Source of the DNA: Chrysogorgia sp. JL179-B06
Lineage: Eukaryota; Cnidaria; Anthozoa; Scleralcyonacea; Chrysogorgiidae
Length of the DNA stretch: 64,000 nucleotides
Assembly: GCA_035772405.1 (NCBI GenBank)
Contig: JAYKKM010000044.1
Span: 836,001-900,000 of the forward strand
Direction: 5' to 3'
Shown here: one piece after another, positions 13,101 through 24,151 of the stretch
How positions within the stretch are numbered: position 1 is the first letter of the stretch
How the letters are laid out: each line of letters begins with the position of its first letter
Made by a program: the position numbers and the translations under genes
Notes under the pieces: generated by a model
What the model was told of the DNA's origin: nothing
Database searches by the model: none
The model's input: the letters and a program-made list of their open reading frames with translations, nothing else

Positions 13101-16100
13101 AAGACATAAAATATCAGTTGTACAAGTCGTAACAAAATAGCAAAGTCAGCTTCAACTAAATGATGAATGGATACCTTCGTGGGCTGTGTTTCTTTCTCGT
13201 TTGACTGCGATTCATCAAACTCTAACAGCAATTCTTCGACATTCTATAGTTGAGATAATAGAAAGAAAAAAATGGAGGTGTTAAGATTAAGTTGGCGAGC
13301 CTGGTGGAGCCACCTTAAAGTGCCACTAAACTCAACATTTTTTATTGTCTGATTTGGAAGAACTTTTAAAATGATAAAGTAACTTCTTTTGAAGATTTTC
13401 GTTTCTTCGCTTTCTTTTTGAGATATATCAGTTTGTTTGATATGAAAAATGGCCGGAATGTACTGTACGTCACGCATGCATAATGACTTATCAGAGAATG
13501 TTATATATCTTTGCGTTCATCAAATAAAAACACTAAAGTGTGAATAACACGTATGCATATTTCTCCCACAACACCAAACCTCTCGATTTTAAAGGATTTC
13601 GTTCGAGAATGAAAGAGATACACACATTTCTCCAATAAGTCATTATGCATGTAAGTCATTATGCATTCCGGACATTTTTCACATAAATCAAACTGATATA
13701 TCTCAAAAAGAAAGCGAAGAAACGAAAATCTTCAAAAGAAGTTACTTTATCATTTTAAAAGTTCTTCCAAATCAGACAATAAAAACTTTTGAGTTTAGTG
13801 GCACTTTAACAGCTTGTATAGCAAATATGGCTGTCACCTGCACACGTACTACATTACTACATAATGACCAACTACTTGTTATCATGAAACATTACCTTGA
13901 AATCTGTGGACCAAATCGAAGCGTTGGTTTGATAGAACGAGGCCCCAATCTGTTCAACAATATTTAAAATGGTGTTATTATTCAGACATATTTTGATGCT
14001 ATTCTGGTTTAAAATATTATGAATGTGAGTTACAATTCACCACCCAACGTTTCCACACTGCTATCTAATGCCTTCACTAGGGATGATCAATCTGAGAACT
14101 AGAAATACGTCCCCCCCCTCCACCCCCCACCTCTAGAGTTTCTTTCCCCCATTCATGGTCCCCAGGGACTGTGCACGCCGTGTATATTTTTGTAGTCTCT
14201 GTAGATAACGTTTCGTCGTACGTAGATTTTGAAGGTAATATCGGTCAATATTTACTCAATTTCAATTCTGAAAACAGATTTGGGATTACCGAGTCTAAAT
14301 ACATAACATACGTGTCTATTATATTACGAGAACGTGCATACCCTTCGTAAAAACGGTTTATGTATTTAGAAATTAGTCGGTAATCAGCCGGCCGCTTCGT
14401 CGTATATTATTTTGAACGTTATCTCGATCAATATTTAAACGTTTTCAATTCTGAAAACAGATTTGGAATTAGCGAGTCTATATACATTATACATAGCATA
14501 CGTGCCTATTATACTACGTAAACCTATGTATACCCTTCGTAAAAACCTCTTTATGTAGTACGTCAGTTCACAATTTCTAAGTAAGAACAGAGGCTGAGAA
14601 ACCTACCACTTTTTCAGCGGTGACAACAAGATCAGAAATTTTTCCCCAGCCAGTTGCGAAGCTTTTAAAACAACGCACAGGTTCCCAGCCATAAATCTAC
14701 AAATGAACATGGACAACACAATAAAACTGCTCAAATTGAGTGATATAAACTGCGTTGGTATAGTGTTGTAAAAATATTGGCAAATTCTAAATGAAATATT
14801 GACTAATTCTGTTATCGCAGCTAACACACATTCAAATATTCATCAACTAACTACAATCTACTTATTAACGAGTGCGAGATCTGCATGGGAAAGTAATTTG
14901 CCTGAGTGTTGTGGACAAACCGAGCAACGAGAGCGAGGTCTGTGCGAAAAAAACGAAAGCAAATACATAATATATGTTATTTACCAAACTGGAGGACAGT
15001 ACTGGAAAGATATTGCCCGAGGTCTTGACTCGTACTGACCGAGGGCAATATTTTTCCAGTACGGACCGACAAAGTTTGGTAAATAACTTATTTATTTTCC
15101 CACATTAAAACAAAATAATGAAAAGCTGTGAGAGACGAAGGCTCGTAAACTTCACCATTTTTCTTGCGAGCGTTAACGAAAAATTTGGCGATTAGGATGT
15201 TTAATTCCTTGGCAGGTATGGTTTGAATTTCTCGTACTTCATTTATAGACAAAAAGTACCTGGTAAGGACATTTATATCGTATTCCGTTTTCTTCTTCGT
15301 GTTTTCCGGTCGTTGACTCTCAATATAATTTTGGATGTCATATCGCTGCCATTGTAACACCCATTTTCGTTCGCGTTTGGCCGGTCTGAATAGACTAAAT
15401 TTCCAGCACTTGTGCTTGGGACGTCGTCTTGGGGATAATAAAATTCCCTCTCGCTATGCTTATTATCGTCGGACTATATTTTCCAGCACTTTTTTGGTTT
15501 GAAAACTGTTTTTCACCCCATATTAGTTTTGGCGGGAAAACGAGAGGTACATACTTGTGTGATACGGACCTCGTATTTAGCCATTTTGTTACGGACCTGG
15601 GAAAAATAAACCTAGTTCTCTTTTATTTCTGCTCAAATCGACACAGAAGTTTTCCCACCACAGATCCGGACCGCGAATTAACCAATCACATTGCGTAATT
15701 CAACTGGAAGTAGCCTAGCCACATAAGACAAATAAAAACTCCGTAATGCAAACCTTCAACGAGTCATTCGAGCCAGTGAACAGACACTGACCATCAGGAT
15801 GAAAAGCAATTGACCTTCACAACATAAAAGGAGATGGAGAAAGTATTACTTCTGCATTTGGCGAACATGAAATGAACAATTGGTACAATACCGTATAGCA
15901 TTTGATTCCATATCTGTTGAAGACACCAGACATAATTTTTCCAAATCCCAGAACTTCACAGTCCTAAGAACAGAAACGATGGTTCGTCAGCCCTCAGGAA
16001 TCTTTGGCTCAAGCATAATTTGAGCTTTACAGCCACTATAACTATTATACTGATGTAGATTCTATATGCAGTGAAAAAGGTGTTGGGTTAAATATAATTC

Positions 16101-19100
16101 AAAAACTCATTAATAATTCATGAAGAAAACACAAAGGAAATCACTACCGTGTCGAGGTTTTATATGTGATAAAGATTCATCCTGATTTACATAAACTTTA
16201 TCTTTGATTTTCGCGGCTTAGACAACATTGATTTTCAAAATTACTACGCCAATGAACTTATCAAATGGGTCGTTTTTGAAGCCGTTTAATAAACTCGCAG
16301 CACGGGTTTTATCAGATCTAAAACACTCGGGACGAGGGCGTAAATCTGATAAAACACTGCTGCTCGTTTATTAAATAGTACATAACGAGTTTAACAGCCT
16401 TCACACAAAGAACAGATATATAAAACCCCCGAAAGACAAAGATACAACAACTGACTGAAAAACGCTATCGTCGCCGTCATATCACGTCAAAGCTAGCTAC
16501 GCCATAACAAACTACTTCAAAAGTTAATACAACATTGATGTATAAAACTACAACTGAGTGCTCTATCTGCACTCAACAGTATTCCCCTCCCCAATTGAAC
16601 ACGTCAGTCTAATCAGTTCGATCATGTCCGTCCGGTAAGTCCGATTATTTCATCTGATAATCATGCATCCATGCAGGAAATGTTCTTGTTCGACGTGGCC
16701 TCGTCTGTTGACTCACTTCTTCAGTTTCCCTCGGCGAATCTCTCAACTCCTCCGATTCGTTAAATCTGGATCCCCTCGAGGTGTCACGGCTTGCACTACG
16801 AGGTGACACATTTTGTAATCCCGTTGCTTGGTCAATCTGCTCCAGAGTATCAGTCGGTTGACTGGTGCATTCACGTTCAATGCTACGCTGCTTCCTACGT
16901 CGAGTGCGGTTGTTTCGGGATGGTTCGACCTCTTCATCGTCGCTTGACTCGTCACTCCGTTCCGCAGTTTGTTTTTCATCCTGGTCCTTGATAGTTGACT
17001 GCGGCTTCTTTCTCTTCTTGGTTAAAGACTTTGGTTTCTCCTCCGGCGATAGACAAGGCTTAAGTCGATTGAAGTGGACTACAATTCTCTTCCTGCCTTT
17101 ACCATCCTTCTGAATACGGTAGACCACGTCTGATAGCCTTTTCACGATTGTGTATGATCCTTGCCAGTTGCCACAGCCTGGAAAGTATCGTCTGGTCGAA
17201 ATGCTAATGAGTTAGAAAAATTTGACCTAATACAAACGTTGATGATACATTCGAACGCCATACTAGAGATTTTATCAACTTTTTCATGCAAATCCTCAAC
17301 CAGTTCAAAACTCAAAATATGCAAATGTTGTGATCATGCCAAGGGAGGCTCAGTTCAAAATATGAAAAACGAGAAAGGGGGCCAACAGGACAACATTTCA
17401 AGGTGTGATCACGCCAATGGTGGGGGGGGGGGCACCTTCACCACGCTCTAGATCCGCTGGTGACAACAAGAATTGAACCATGCATTAGATTCCCCTCCAC
17501 CTACCTATCTCCACTTCCAGTGGCTAATAAAAATTCCTTAGGATGGAACTCCACTCTGTTCACAGGTCCTGCGTGTTTCAGTTCAGTCAGCAATTTACCA
17601 GCCGTCAAATCCCAAAGCTAAGCAGAAAATGGATTACAAAATGGAATGTTTTACATAGACATACCTATACCTGCTTCAGACATAGCTTGACGCTACTCAA
17701 GTCTTAAAGGCTTAAAACGTTTTTTGAACAGAACTTTAAAAGTTACTGTCCATGACTCAACGTTTCAACACTCCAATCTAGTGTCTTCATATACCTACTT
17801 AGACCTACTTATTGAAAACCTACCACTTATGCCTAGGCCTACATAGGCCTACATAGACCTACATAGACCTACATAGACCTACGTAGACCTACATAGACCT
17901 ACTTAGACCTACATAGACCTACATAGACCTACATAGACCTACATAGACCTACTTAGACCTACTTAGACCTACATAGACCTACTTAGACCTACATAGACCT
18001 ACATAGACCTACATAGACCTACATAGACCTACATAGACCTACATAGACCTACATAGACCTACATAGACCTACATAGACCTACATAGACCTACTTAGACCT
18101 TCATAGACCTACTTAGACCTACATAGACCTACATAGACCTACTTAGACCTACATAGACCTACATAGACCTACATAGACCTACATAGACCTACATAGACCT
18201 ACATAGACCTACATAGACCTACTTAGACCTACATAGACCTACATAGACCTACTTAGGCCTACTTAGGCCTACTTAGACCTACATAGACCTACATAGACCT
18301 ACTTAGGCCTACTTAGACCTACATAGACCTACATAGACCTACTTAGACCTACTTAGACCTACATAGACCTACATATACCTACTTAGACCTACTTAGACCT
18401 ACATAGACCTACATAGACCTACATAGACCTACTTAGGCCTACTTAGACCTACATAGACCTACATAGACCTACTTAGACCTACTTAGACCTACATAGACCT
18501 ACTACCATCTTAAACCTAGTACGTAATAGGCCTAATTAGAGGTAGCTACCAGTAGAAAAAGTTTGTCATCTGTTCATTTCATGAAGTAAAACGCATGTTA
18601 AATGAACCAGAATCAAAGTATGCACCAAAAAACGTCCATCTTGAATATTTTCAATGGCCTCTTTTTTATACAATGCGTTTAACATGCAATTTTTTCCCTA
18701 GCTTCCAATCTGCACAGACTTTATGACAAATGCAGATGTAAAATAAGAGATATCTAGGAGAAAACATACAGACAGACAGACAAACCTACCTTGATTACAC
18801 CATCTTCACCACCAGATACTATCCATCTACCATCAGGGCTAAACCTGAGATGATTCACAGCATCAGTATGTCCCTGGTGAAGGTATGAGAAAAAGACTAA
18901 GACACCATGATTCTTCATCACCATCACCTCATCTTATACTACCAATATCAACAACAATTTCCTAGCTGTCATTGTCATAGAGATCATATATATAAGACTA
19001 TCTGAGGGGGTAATTGGGGCCTGAATTTGGGAACCAATTGGAACCCACCATCTTGGGAAAATTGGGAGGAAACTGGTGCAAATTGGAGGGCAAACTATGT

Positions 19101-22100
19101 TCCAGGCCTTTTTCTGCAATTCGAGAACCTCGCAGTCCAAAACAAGGAATTGTAAATTATTCAATTTTTGTGTTTCTTTTTCACAATTTGTCTATTTTGC
19201 GATTAAGCCTGTTATTTTATTGTTACTTGGACCATTTTCTGTTGAGTAAAAGATCAAAATGATTGCTTTAATATGAAATATAAATATAAAATTGGCCCCC
19301 AATTTATCCAAGATGGCAGCCTTCAACCTGCACATGACTGAAATCAGGCCCAATGCCCCTCTAGTTTTATTTATGATCTCTATGGTCATTGTGATCATCA
19401 TTATAGTAGGTTAAAACGTTGAGTGCTGTGAAGGTGATGAACTGCTGAGAGTTTTAGGAATGAAATACTGATGTTTCAAGCATCCTTCATCAGAGCAAGA
19501 CGCCAAATGTAATAAAACGTCAATATTTCATTCCATTATTGTAACTATAGTTATTGTGTTAATATACACACTAGACAGACGAGCTTGACGATCGTCCATG
19601 TATCGTCTAACTAGTTATTGTCGTCCTTATTATCGATTGACCAAGTTACTAATAATTGTCATCAGTGTTCAGCAAAGTACTGATATTTTGTACTTAAGTA
19701 AAAGTAAAAACTAACTCCTCAGTTTAAATGAAAATTCCTATAATCTTCGATTAAGGTTTTTAAGTAAAATTAATTTTTCACATGCGATTACAATCTGGAC
19801 TGTTATAAGTATAGCTGGGAAATCGAATTTTTAATACAATAAAATACAGTATTGAAAACTTCATTTTTATTTAATTTATCAACAATCCATATGTATACAT
19901 TTTTGTACCTTGTATGTTATAATACAGCCTTTTCTTCTAATGTCCCAAACCTTGACAAAACAAACTTAATAATTAACCCATTGAGAAATCAACAAATCAA
20001 GTTCTAGTTGCCAAGGTGACATACATTGTATATCCATACAGTTTCTTATGCATACCTTTACATTAGTGTCCAATGACCCTGAAGCAACATAATCACCATA
20101 TGGATGAAAATCTGTGCATTTAATACTTGATTTGTGGCCAGTTAGAGTACGAAAAACTAAAATAGAGAAAATACAACAAATGTATTGTACAGTATTATGC
20201 CCACGATCCTAATTCCACATGTAGGTAATTGTCACTGACAGCAAAATCTGGACTGCAAGTAAAGTTTACCAATCATTTTGTGTAATTCTACTGGGTGTAA
20301 TTCTACTGGATGTAGTAGTACTGTAAAATAGCCATTATTGTCATGACATATGGCCAAACAGTTGATTAGGTTTGCATTACTGTAGGTTGAGAAATTGGAA
20401 TGAGAAATTGGCATGATTAATCTGCAGTTAACAATGGCCTCGCTTGTGGAGGATGGGTGCCTGGGTCATCCAGGGGCTTCCACTTCCACAGCCCCCAGAC
20501 AGAATACCGCTCTCATGGCTGGCAAATCCCCACAACCCAGCCAGGCACCTGTCACACCGACTAGGTCAGTGGAAAATTGAGGGACAAAAAAGGGGGGGGG
20601 GAATTAAACTTATATTAAAAAAAAATAACTATGTATGTAAATATGGCCATGCTACACTGAAGAATACTCACCAACGTCAAGCGGGCGTCCACTTGAGCCT
20701 GCATACCATGCCAGAGACCGCTGACCACTAATCACGCTACACTGAACTGCTCGCTGGTTGTAAACTTAGTTAAATATCATTGCATTATAAAATTAAGGTA
20801 GCTAATTACTGTACTTTTTGCAGCATCTAGATCCCAGATCTTAAGAGTTCCCGATTGTGAACCAGCCACGACGAACTCTTCTAAGGAATTAAACTGAACA
20901 CTCTCCACAGGACTAGTGTGGCCAGCCAGACTCTGTAATCAGGAAAAGAACCAAGTATTGAATTTAACCCTTTAATATGCCACAGGAGTGATCAATATCT
21001 AACTTCTCCTGATAATATCAATGGTTAACCAAGCATAGAGGTAATGAGAACACAGGAAATGATCACCAAAGATAAACTGATGTGTTTTTAAAACAACTTC
21101 TCCAAAGTCCCAAACTATAGTACTACGGTATACAAGAAATGTTTGGAGACCAATAGTTGGCCTTCTCAAATATCACCAGCTCATAAAAATCTCAAGTTCA
21201 GGGTTCGATTTTACATTTCAAAAGTGCATCGTAAAAACATGTTGTCAAAAAATTGGAGGGAATGGGGCTACAACCTCCAGCTATAGGCGTAACATGCGCA
21301 AAGAATATGCATAACATATGTGTAACAATAACATTATATGAGAATATGCGTATCATATGCAAGGAATATGCGTAACATACTACTGTATACACAAAGAATA
21401 CGCACATCATACGCAAGGATGATGCGTAACAATAACATATGCAAAGAATATACATATCATTCATATGCATGAGGATGCGTAACATATGAGAAGAATGCAC
21501 GTAACATATGCGAAGAATATGCACAACATTATGTGACATGTGTGAAGTCTGCATATAATATGCAAGCATGATGCATGACATATGCAAAGAATATGCACGA
21601 AGAATACACACAATATACGCCGCTAACAATATTTTTAACATATATATATATATATATATTTCCAAATCGAACCCTGCTCATAAGTTCATAATCTAATCAT
21701 TTAGTAATAATATAACATTATCGAAGAAAAAGTAATGTACACGTACCAATATAACATTTGGCTTTCCCAAAGCCCACATGTTAACTTTCCTGTCATCACC
21801 ACCAGTTACCATAAGATTACCTGATGCAGGACCAAGTGAAAGACAGTTGACACTATGGCCATGAGCAACAAATTCCTCTAAAATGACCAAACAAGAAAAA
21901 TTATAAAAGAATAATTGTGTCACAATATTAATTGAAAACATTCTCAAAATATGCATACCAGTTTCAATTGTAGGAATTTAAATATTTGACACCTGAATTT
22001 AGTCACCACCATGTTCTGATGTAACAGCTTTTTAAAAAGGTTGCATTACATACATGATATATGCAAGTAAAAATTTGCATGTGGAGCCAGTGCTCAATGA

Positions 22101-23857
22101 AAACCCTCCATGGGAATATCATTTTGTAGAAAGTAGTAAACAAATTGGATGTGTGAAGTTGACCGTCCAGGTTGTTGTAGTCTCGAGAAAGACTATTGTT
22201 GGTGACTGACATTTCGACGGCCTCAGTGGTGATCATCTTCAGAGTCAAGTAAAGCGCATTTGTCAGGTTTGCCTATATACTGTATACGTCTGGATGTACA
22301 ATAAAAACACGCTTTACTTGACTCTGAAGATGACCACTGCTGAGGCCGTCGAAACGTCAGTCACCAACAATAGTCTTTCTCAAGACTACAACAACCTGCA
22401 CGATCAACCACAACATCTAATGATTTACTGTAAGTCATGACTTCTACTTTTTGCAACATTTAAGTTTTTGCAAGACAAGTTGGATAATGTTACTAAGTGA
22501 GTAACGTATAACGCAAAAAGTTAGGGCGTTACTGCCAAAAATAATAACAGTATTTTGCAAAGACTAAAGTACTAAAAAGCCACAAATATTATGTGTACTA
22601 TATATTGAACAAGAAATTAGAAATGACTTCTTAAATTTTAATTTAATTCATACCGTATGAACTTACCATACGTATTCCATATAATTATGGAAGGTGGGAG
22701 GTTCCACATGAAGAGCACATGCATTGCCCTAACGAGCATATACGTTGTCCTGACGAGCAAATACATTGCCCTCGTACCAGCCCACTGTATGTACACAATT
22801 ATTGGGATTGTTAACACGTTACTGAGAGCATGTGTCTAACAGTCAATTTCTAATCCCACATGCTTAGTCTCTCTTACGAGTCTACTTATTAAGGACTCTA
22901 AGTAAGGGAGTCGACGGTGGGTGTTCGAGTTGGTTGATGTCGTAAAGCTCACTAGGCAGGGGGTTAGGGATAGAAAACTCGTTATGCTGGGGGGTTAGGA
23001 TCTTTATTGTTTTGGGGTTGGTTAGAACAGGAGGCTGGTACGAGGGCAATGTATTTGCTCATCAGGGCAACGTATAGTATGTGCTCGTTTCCATATATGG
23101 AATATGTAAGGTAAGTAACTGTCATTTAATTTAATTATCCACAAAATTGACTGTGCCATCGAAGGAGAAATACTGTAGAGACAATTGTGTACACATTCTT
23201 CATCACACTTGATCATCAATCTGATTCGGTAGACATCAAAGGCAGCCTTTGGGCTTTGACGTGTAGAAAATGTAATCTGTCAAACTATACATAATAGCAA
23301 TAATTTCGAGAATTCAATATTTTAATCTTCATACTGCACTGTCAACTATACATATTGAAACGAAATTGAAGTACAACTGCTCTGACGACAACATGCAATT
23401 AAATATGAAACGACAGCCTTCCCACTGTCAAATATACAGGTATATAATAAAATATTACTAATATGTTCGTATCAGTGTCACCTTTATTTTTGTTCACATT
23501 GGTTTATTTTTAAACCGATTATGTAGAAAGCTACTTCTAGTAAATCTAACGACTGCCTCCTGCCGTGTTTTAACAACAATTTGATTAGCCGTTCAATCGT
23601 TCATTACAAAAGCTGCAACTGTAAACAAAACTTGTATAATGTATATACAGTAGCTGTTGTTAACCAAAGTTAAATTACCCAAAGAGACTAGTAAATAACC
23701 GCAGAAGCTTTCGAGGGTCTTGAGGGTGTGAATTTCTATGAACACCGTGGCACGATAATTCTCCAACGAACTGATGTCGGTATTTTTTTAAAAGCATAAA
23801 TTTAAACTTACCTTGCTTCCAAGCTTTCTTGGCGACAGCGTGCGTGGTTGCAGCCAT
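7171..23857 (-). CDS. KATNB1: Katanin p80 WD40 subunit B1
   Basis: Regulatory and targeting subunit of the microtubule-severing ATPase katanin, acting at centrosomes, spindles and cilia. I assembled 23 exons (high to low): 23857-23812, 21877-21747, 20932-20815, 20156-20056, 19950-19909, 18873-18790, 17617-17505, 15963-15892, 15814-15754, 14696-14607, 13949-13896, 13243-13175, 13047-12998, 11063-10960, 10831-10772, 10678-10500, 10413-10291, 9836-9734, 9514-9429, 8105-8029, 7926-7852, 7595-7476, 7303-7171. All phases agree: 2091 nt, 696 aa (human is about 655). Residues 17-304 form the WD40 propeller, with repeated GH...D..WD signatures such as [11 protein letters not shown] and [10 protein letters not shown]. 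Residues about 305-510 are a low-complexity linker. Residues about 515-696 are the con80 domain that binds katanin p60, ending [12 protein letters not shown]. The start ATG precedes AWKQ, as in other katanins. Exons 12 and 13 are the least conserved and rest mainly on splice phase. The gene is divergent from UPF0598. Confidence 0.95.
8132..8568. mobile_element. MITE family 1 copy in KATNB1 intron 19
   Basis: TTAA at both ends. Inverted arms carry the same cattagcaacaaaaattaag and ctgacgtcag blocks as the copy at 2789-3276. Confidence 0.7.
8693..9264. mobile_element. TTAA-flanked MITE in KATNB1 intron 19
   Basis: The left end TTAAAGTGCCACTACGAT matches the inverse of the right end (atcgtagtagcactttaa). 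Internally it has an inverted pair of tgacgtca motifs at about 8910 and 9070. The 109-residue open frame covering its right half has no recognisable family and is treated as fortuitous. Confidence 0.7.
9942..10276. mobile_element. MITE family 2 copy in KATNB1 intron 17
   Basis: The arms share the block tgtgatgtcacaag and its inverse, and outer ends around ctcacgtttgggg. Sequence is related to 3394-3724. The terminal TTAA is degraded to TTGAA. Confidence 0.65.
11088..11258. repeat. Palindrome with CTACAACAACCTGGACGATC arms
   Basis: The left arm gttgatcgtccaggttgttg pairs with the right arm caacaacctggacgatcaac. The centre contains gaggccgtcgaaacgtc. A related foldback is at 22149-22410. The arms resemble sequence seen next to Penelope-like or similar retroelement ends; that attribution is inference. 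It lies in KATNB1 intron 13. Confidence 0.65.
11624..12133. mobile_element. hAT-type MITE with 8-bp duplication
   Basis: Starts CACTGATCTC and ends GAGATCAGTG. It is flanked by ggtcgtgg at 11616-11623 and 12134-12141. Subterminal actggatcgagcaac and its near inverse complete the ends. It belongs to the same family as 33880-34454 and the partial copy near 42855. It sits in KATNB1 intron 13. Confidence 0.85.
12484..12974. repeat. Inverted-repeat element beside KATNB1 exon 13
   Basis: The left arm (gtatacagtttcttgaaaag outward; cgctaattcccgtttaaact inward) pairs with the right arm over about 200 bp. It includes ggttgctatggcaac and its inverse. The element ends only about 25 bp from the exon 13 splice donor. 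Confidence 0.75.
13315..13809. mobile_element. TTAA-flanked MITE, family 3, KATNB1 intron 11
   Basis: TTAA at both ends, with inverted termini TTAAAGTGCCACTAAACTCA. Arms of about 200 bp carry gatttggaagaac and cgaaaatcttc blocks. It is the best preserved copy of the family also seen at 4768-5224. Confidence 0.8.
14190..14575. repeat. Dispersed repeat, tandem partial copies
   Basis: Two diverged copies (about 14200-14370 and 14390-14570) of a unit with tcaattctgaaaacagattt, acgtgcctattatattacg and cccttcgtaaaaac blocks. Other copies are at 49130-49290, 56550-56860, 61640-61813 and 62980-63180. Class unknown. Confidence 0.65.
14978..15090. repeat. Hairpin repeat in KATNB1 intron 9
   Basis: The arms ttatttaccaaact and agtttggtaaataa close a hairpin whose inner arms (cagtactgg, atattgccc) also pair. 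It borders the Crypton-like fragment. Confidence 0.7.
15088..15432 (-). pseudogene. Crypton-like tyrosine recombinase fragment
   Basis: An open frame of about 90 residues contains [35 protein letters not shown] and [13 protein letters not shown]. This order is typical of the N-terminal SAM-like DNA-binding domain of Crypton-type (DUF3504-linked) tyrosine recombinases in animals. The open frame begins at 15360, and further compatible codons extend upstream. The catalytic domain is absent: the frame ends just after the domain where the hairpin repeat begins. It is a dead transposon remnant in KATNB1 intron 9. Confidence 0.65.
15433..15725. other. Repeat-derived sequence in KATNB1 intron 9
   Basis: Sequence related to 6540-6650 (caaatcgac and accaatcac blocks). 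Probably flank of the Crypton-like element; nothing coding. Confidence 0.4.
16380..16592 (-). mobile_element. Ty3/gypsy polypurine tract and partial 3' LTR
   Basis: On the minus strand, a purine tract (16592-16581, ggggaggggaat) is followed at 16578 by TGTTGAGTGC, the usual TG start of an LTR. The LTR body continues downward with a TTTAATAAA-like signal near 16380. The hairpin at about 16285-16375 may be a later insertion, so the LTR end is not fixed. Confidence 0.55.
16645..17208 (-). pseudogene. Ty3/gypsy integrase C-terminal fragment (GPY/F-like module)
   Basis: The frame reads [20 protein letters not shown] followed by [14 protein letters not shown]. This is the conserved C-terminal end of Ty3/gypsy integrases. 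A charged tail of about 120 residues rich in E, R and S follows and stops at 16645. The upstream integrase and RT are missing. It is followed correctly by a polypurine tract and LTR start, so this is the 3' end of a truncated element. It lies in KATNB1 intron 7, in the same orientation as the gene. Confidence 0.8.
17815..18512. repeat. 10-bp minisatellite (ACCTACATAG)n
   Basis: About 70 head-to-tail units of acctacatag with variants acctacttag and gcctacttag. The period holds at exactly ten with no visible indels. It sits in KATNB1 intron 6. The units differ mostly at a single A/T position, giving a two-letter string of variants along the array. There are no spacers. Confidence 0.95.
20430..20760. 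repeat. SINE-like or other dispersed repeat in KATNB1 intron 3
   Basis: GC-richer than its surroundings, with a poly-G run (about 20591-20600), an A-rich run and, on the minus strand, a GTAGCGTGATTAGTGGTCAG stretch that resembles a pol III A box. The identity is tentative. Confidence 0.35.
21270..21660. repeat. Degenerate minisatellite of AAGAATATGCGTAACATATG units, ending in (TA)n
   Basis: Units of about 20 bp built on gaatatgc and aacatatgc repeat with drift through KATNB1 intron 2. They are followed by a pure TA run at 21641-21658. The long open frame on the minus strand is a repeat artefact. Confidence 0.85.
22149..22410. repeat. Foldback related to 11088-11258
   Basis: The arms gttgaccgtccaggttgttg and caacaacctgcacgatcaac enclose nested inverted pairs (gcctcagtggtgatcatctt and its inverse; gactcaagtaaagcg). 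It lies in KATNB1 intron 1. Confidence 0.7.
22655..23115. repeat. Foldback repeat with ACGAGGGCAATGTATTTGCT arms
   Basis: The left arm at about 22660-22790 and the right arm at about 23035-23110 are inverted copies. The loop has a ggggttagg-type G-rich segment. A partial relative lies at about 30770-30960 in an AKTIP intron. Confidence 0.7.
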
Positions 23858-24151
23858 GCTTTGGGTTTGGTATAAAACGACTACTTTTTCATTTTCCTCG
23901 ACTTCATAGAGTTAAGAGCAAAGAGGACGTGTTTAACGTGAACACTGAGGAAGACTGCCAAAAAATATCAATACGAAAGCAACTTATTTACACGTCGTAA
24001 ACATGACAAGTCTACGATCAAATTCAGAAATTTCGTTACGAGTCCACGGCAATGGCGACTACGCAGTCAGCAGTTGTATTCATTCTCTCATGCGCATTAA
24101 TTCCTGGAAATTCATGTAAATAATATAAGATTTATATTTATATAAGGTTGG
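23858..24151. promoter_or_regulatory. Divergent promoter region between KATNB1 and UPF0598
   Basis: The two start codons are 294 bp apart and face away from each other, so both promoters and 5' UTRs must lie here or in upstream non-coding exons. No TATA box is obvious at a canonical distance. Shared control is inferred from spacing alone. Confidence 0.6.

Noticed and set aside
12998..13102. 60-codon plus-strand frame over the KATNB1 exon 13 region
   Set aside because: The minus strand carries a phase-consistent KATNB1 exon here; the plus frame is its shadow.
16743..17113. Open frames on both strands overlapping the gypsy fragment
   Set aside because: Shadows of the integrase tail frame, which alone shows conserved motifs.
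17815..18512. Regular array considered as CRISPR-like
   Set aside because: Units are contiguous 10-mers with no spacers; it is a eukaryotic intron minisatellite.
21198..21665. 155-codon open frame rich in Met, His and Tyr
   Set aside because: Translation of the AATATGCGTAACATATG minisatellite inside a KATNB1 intron.
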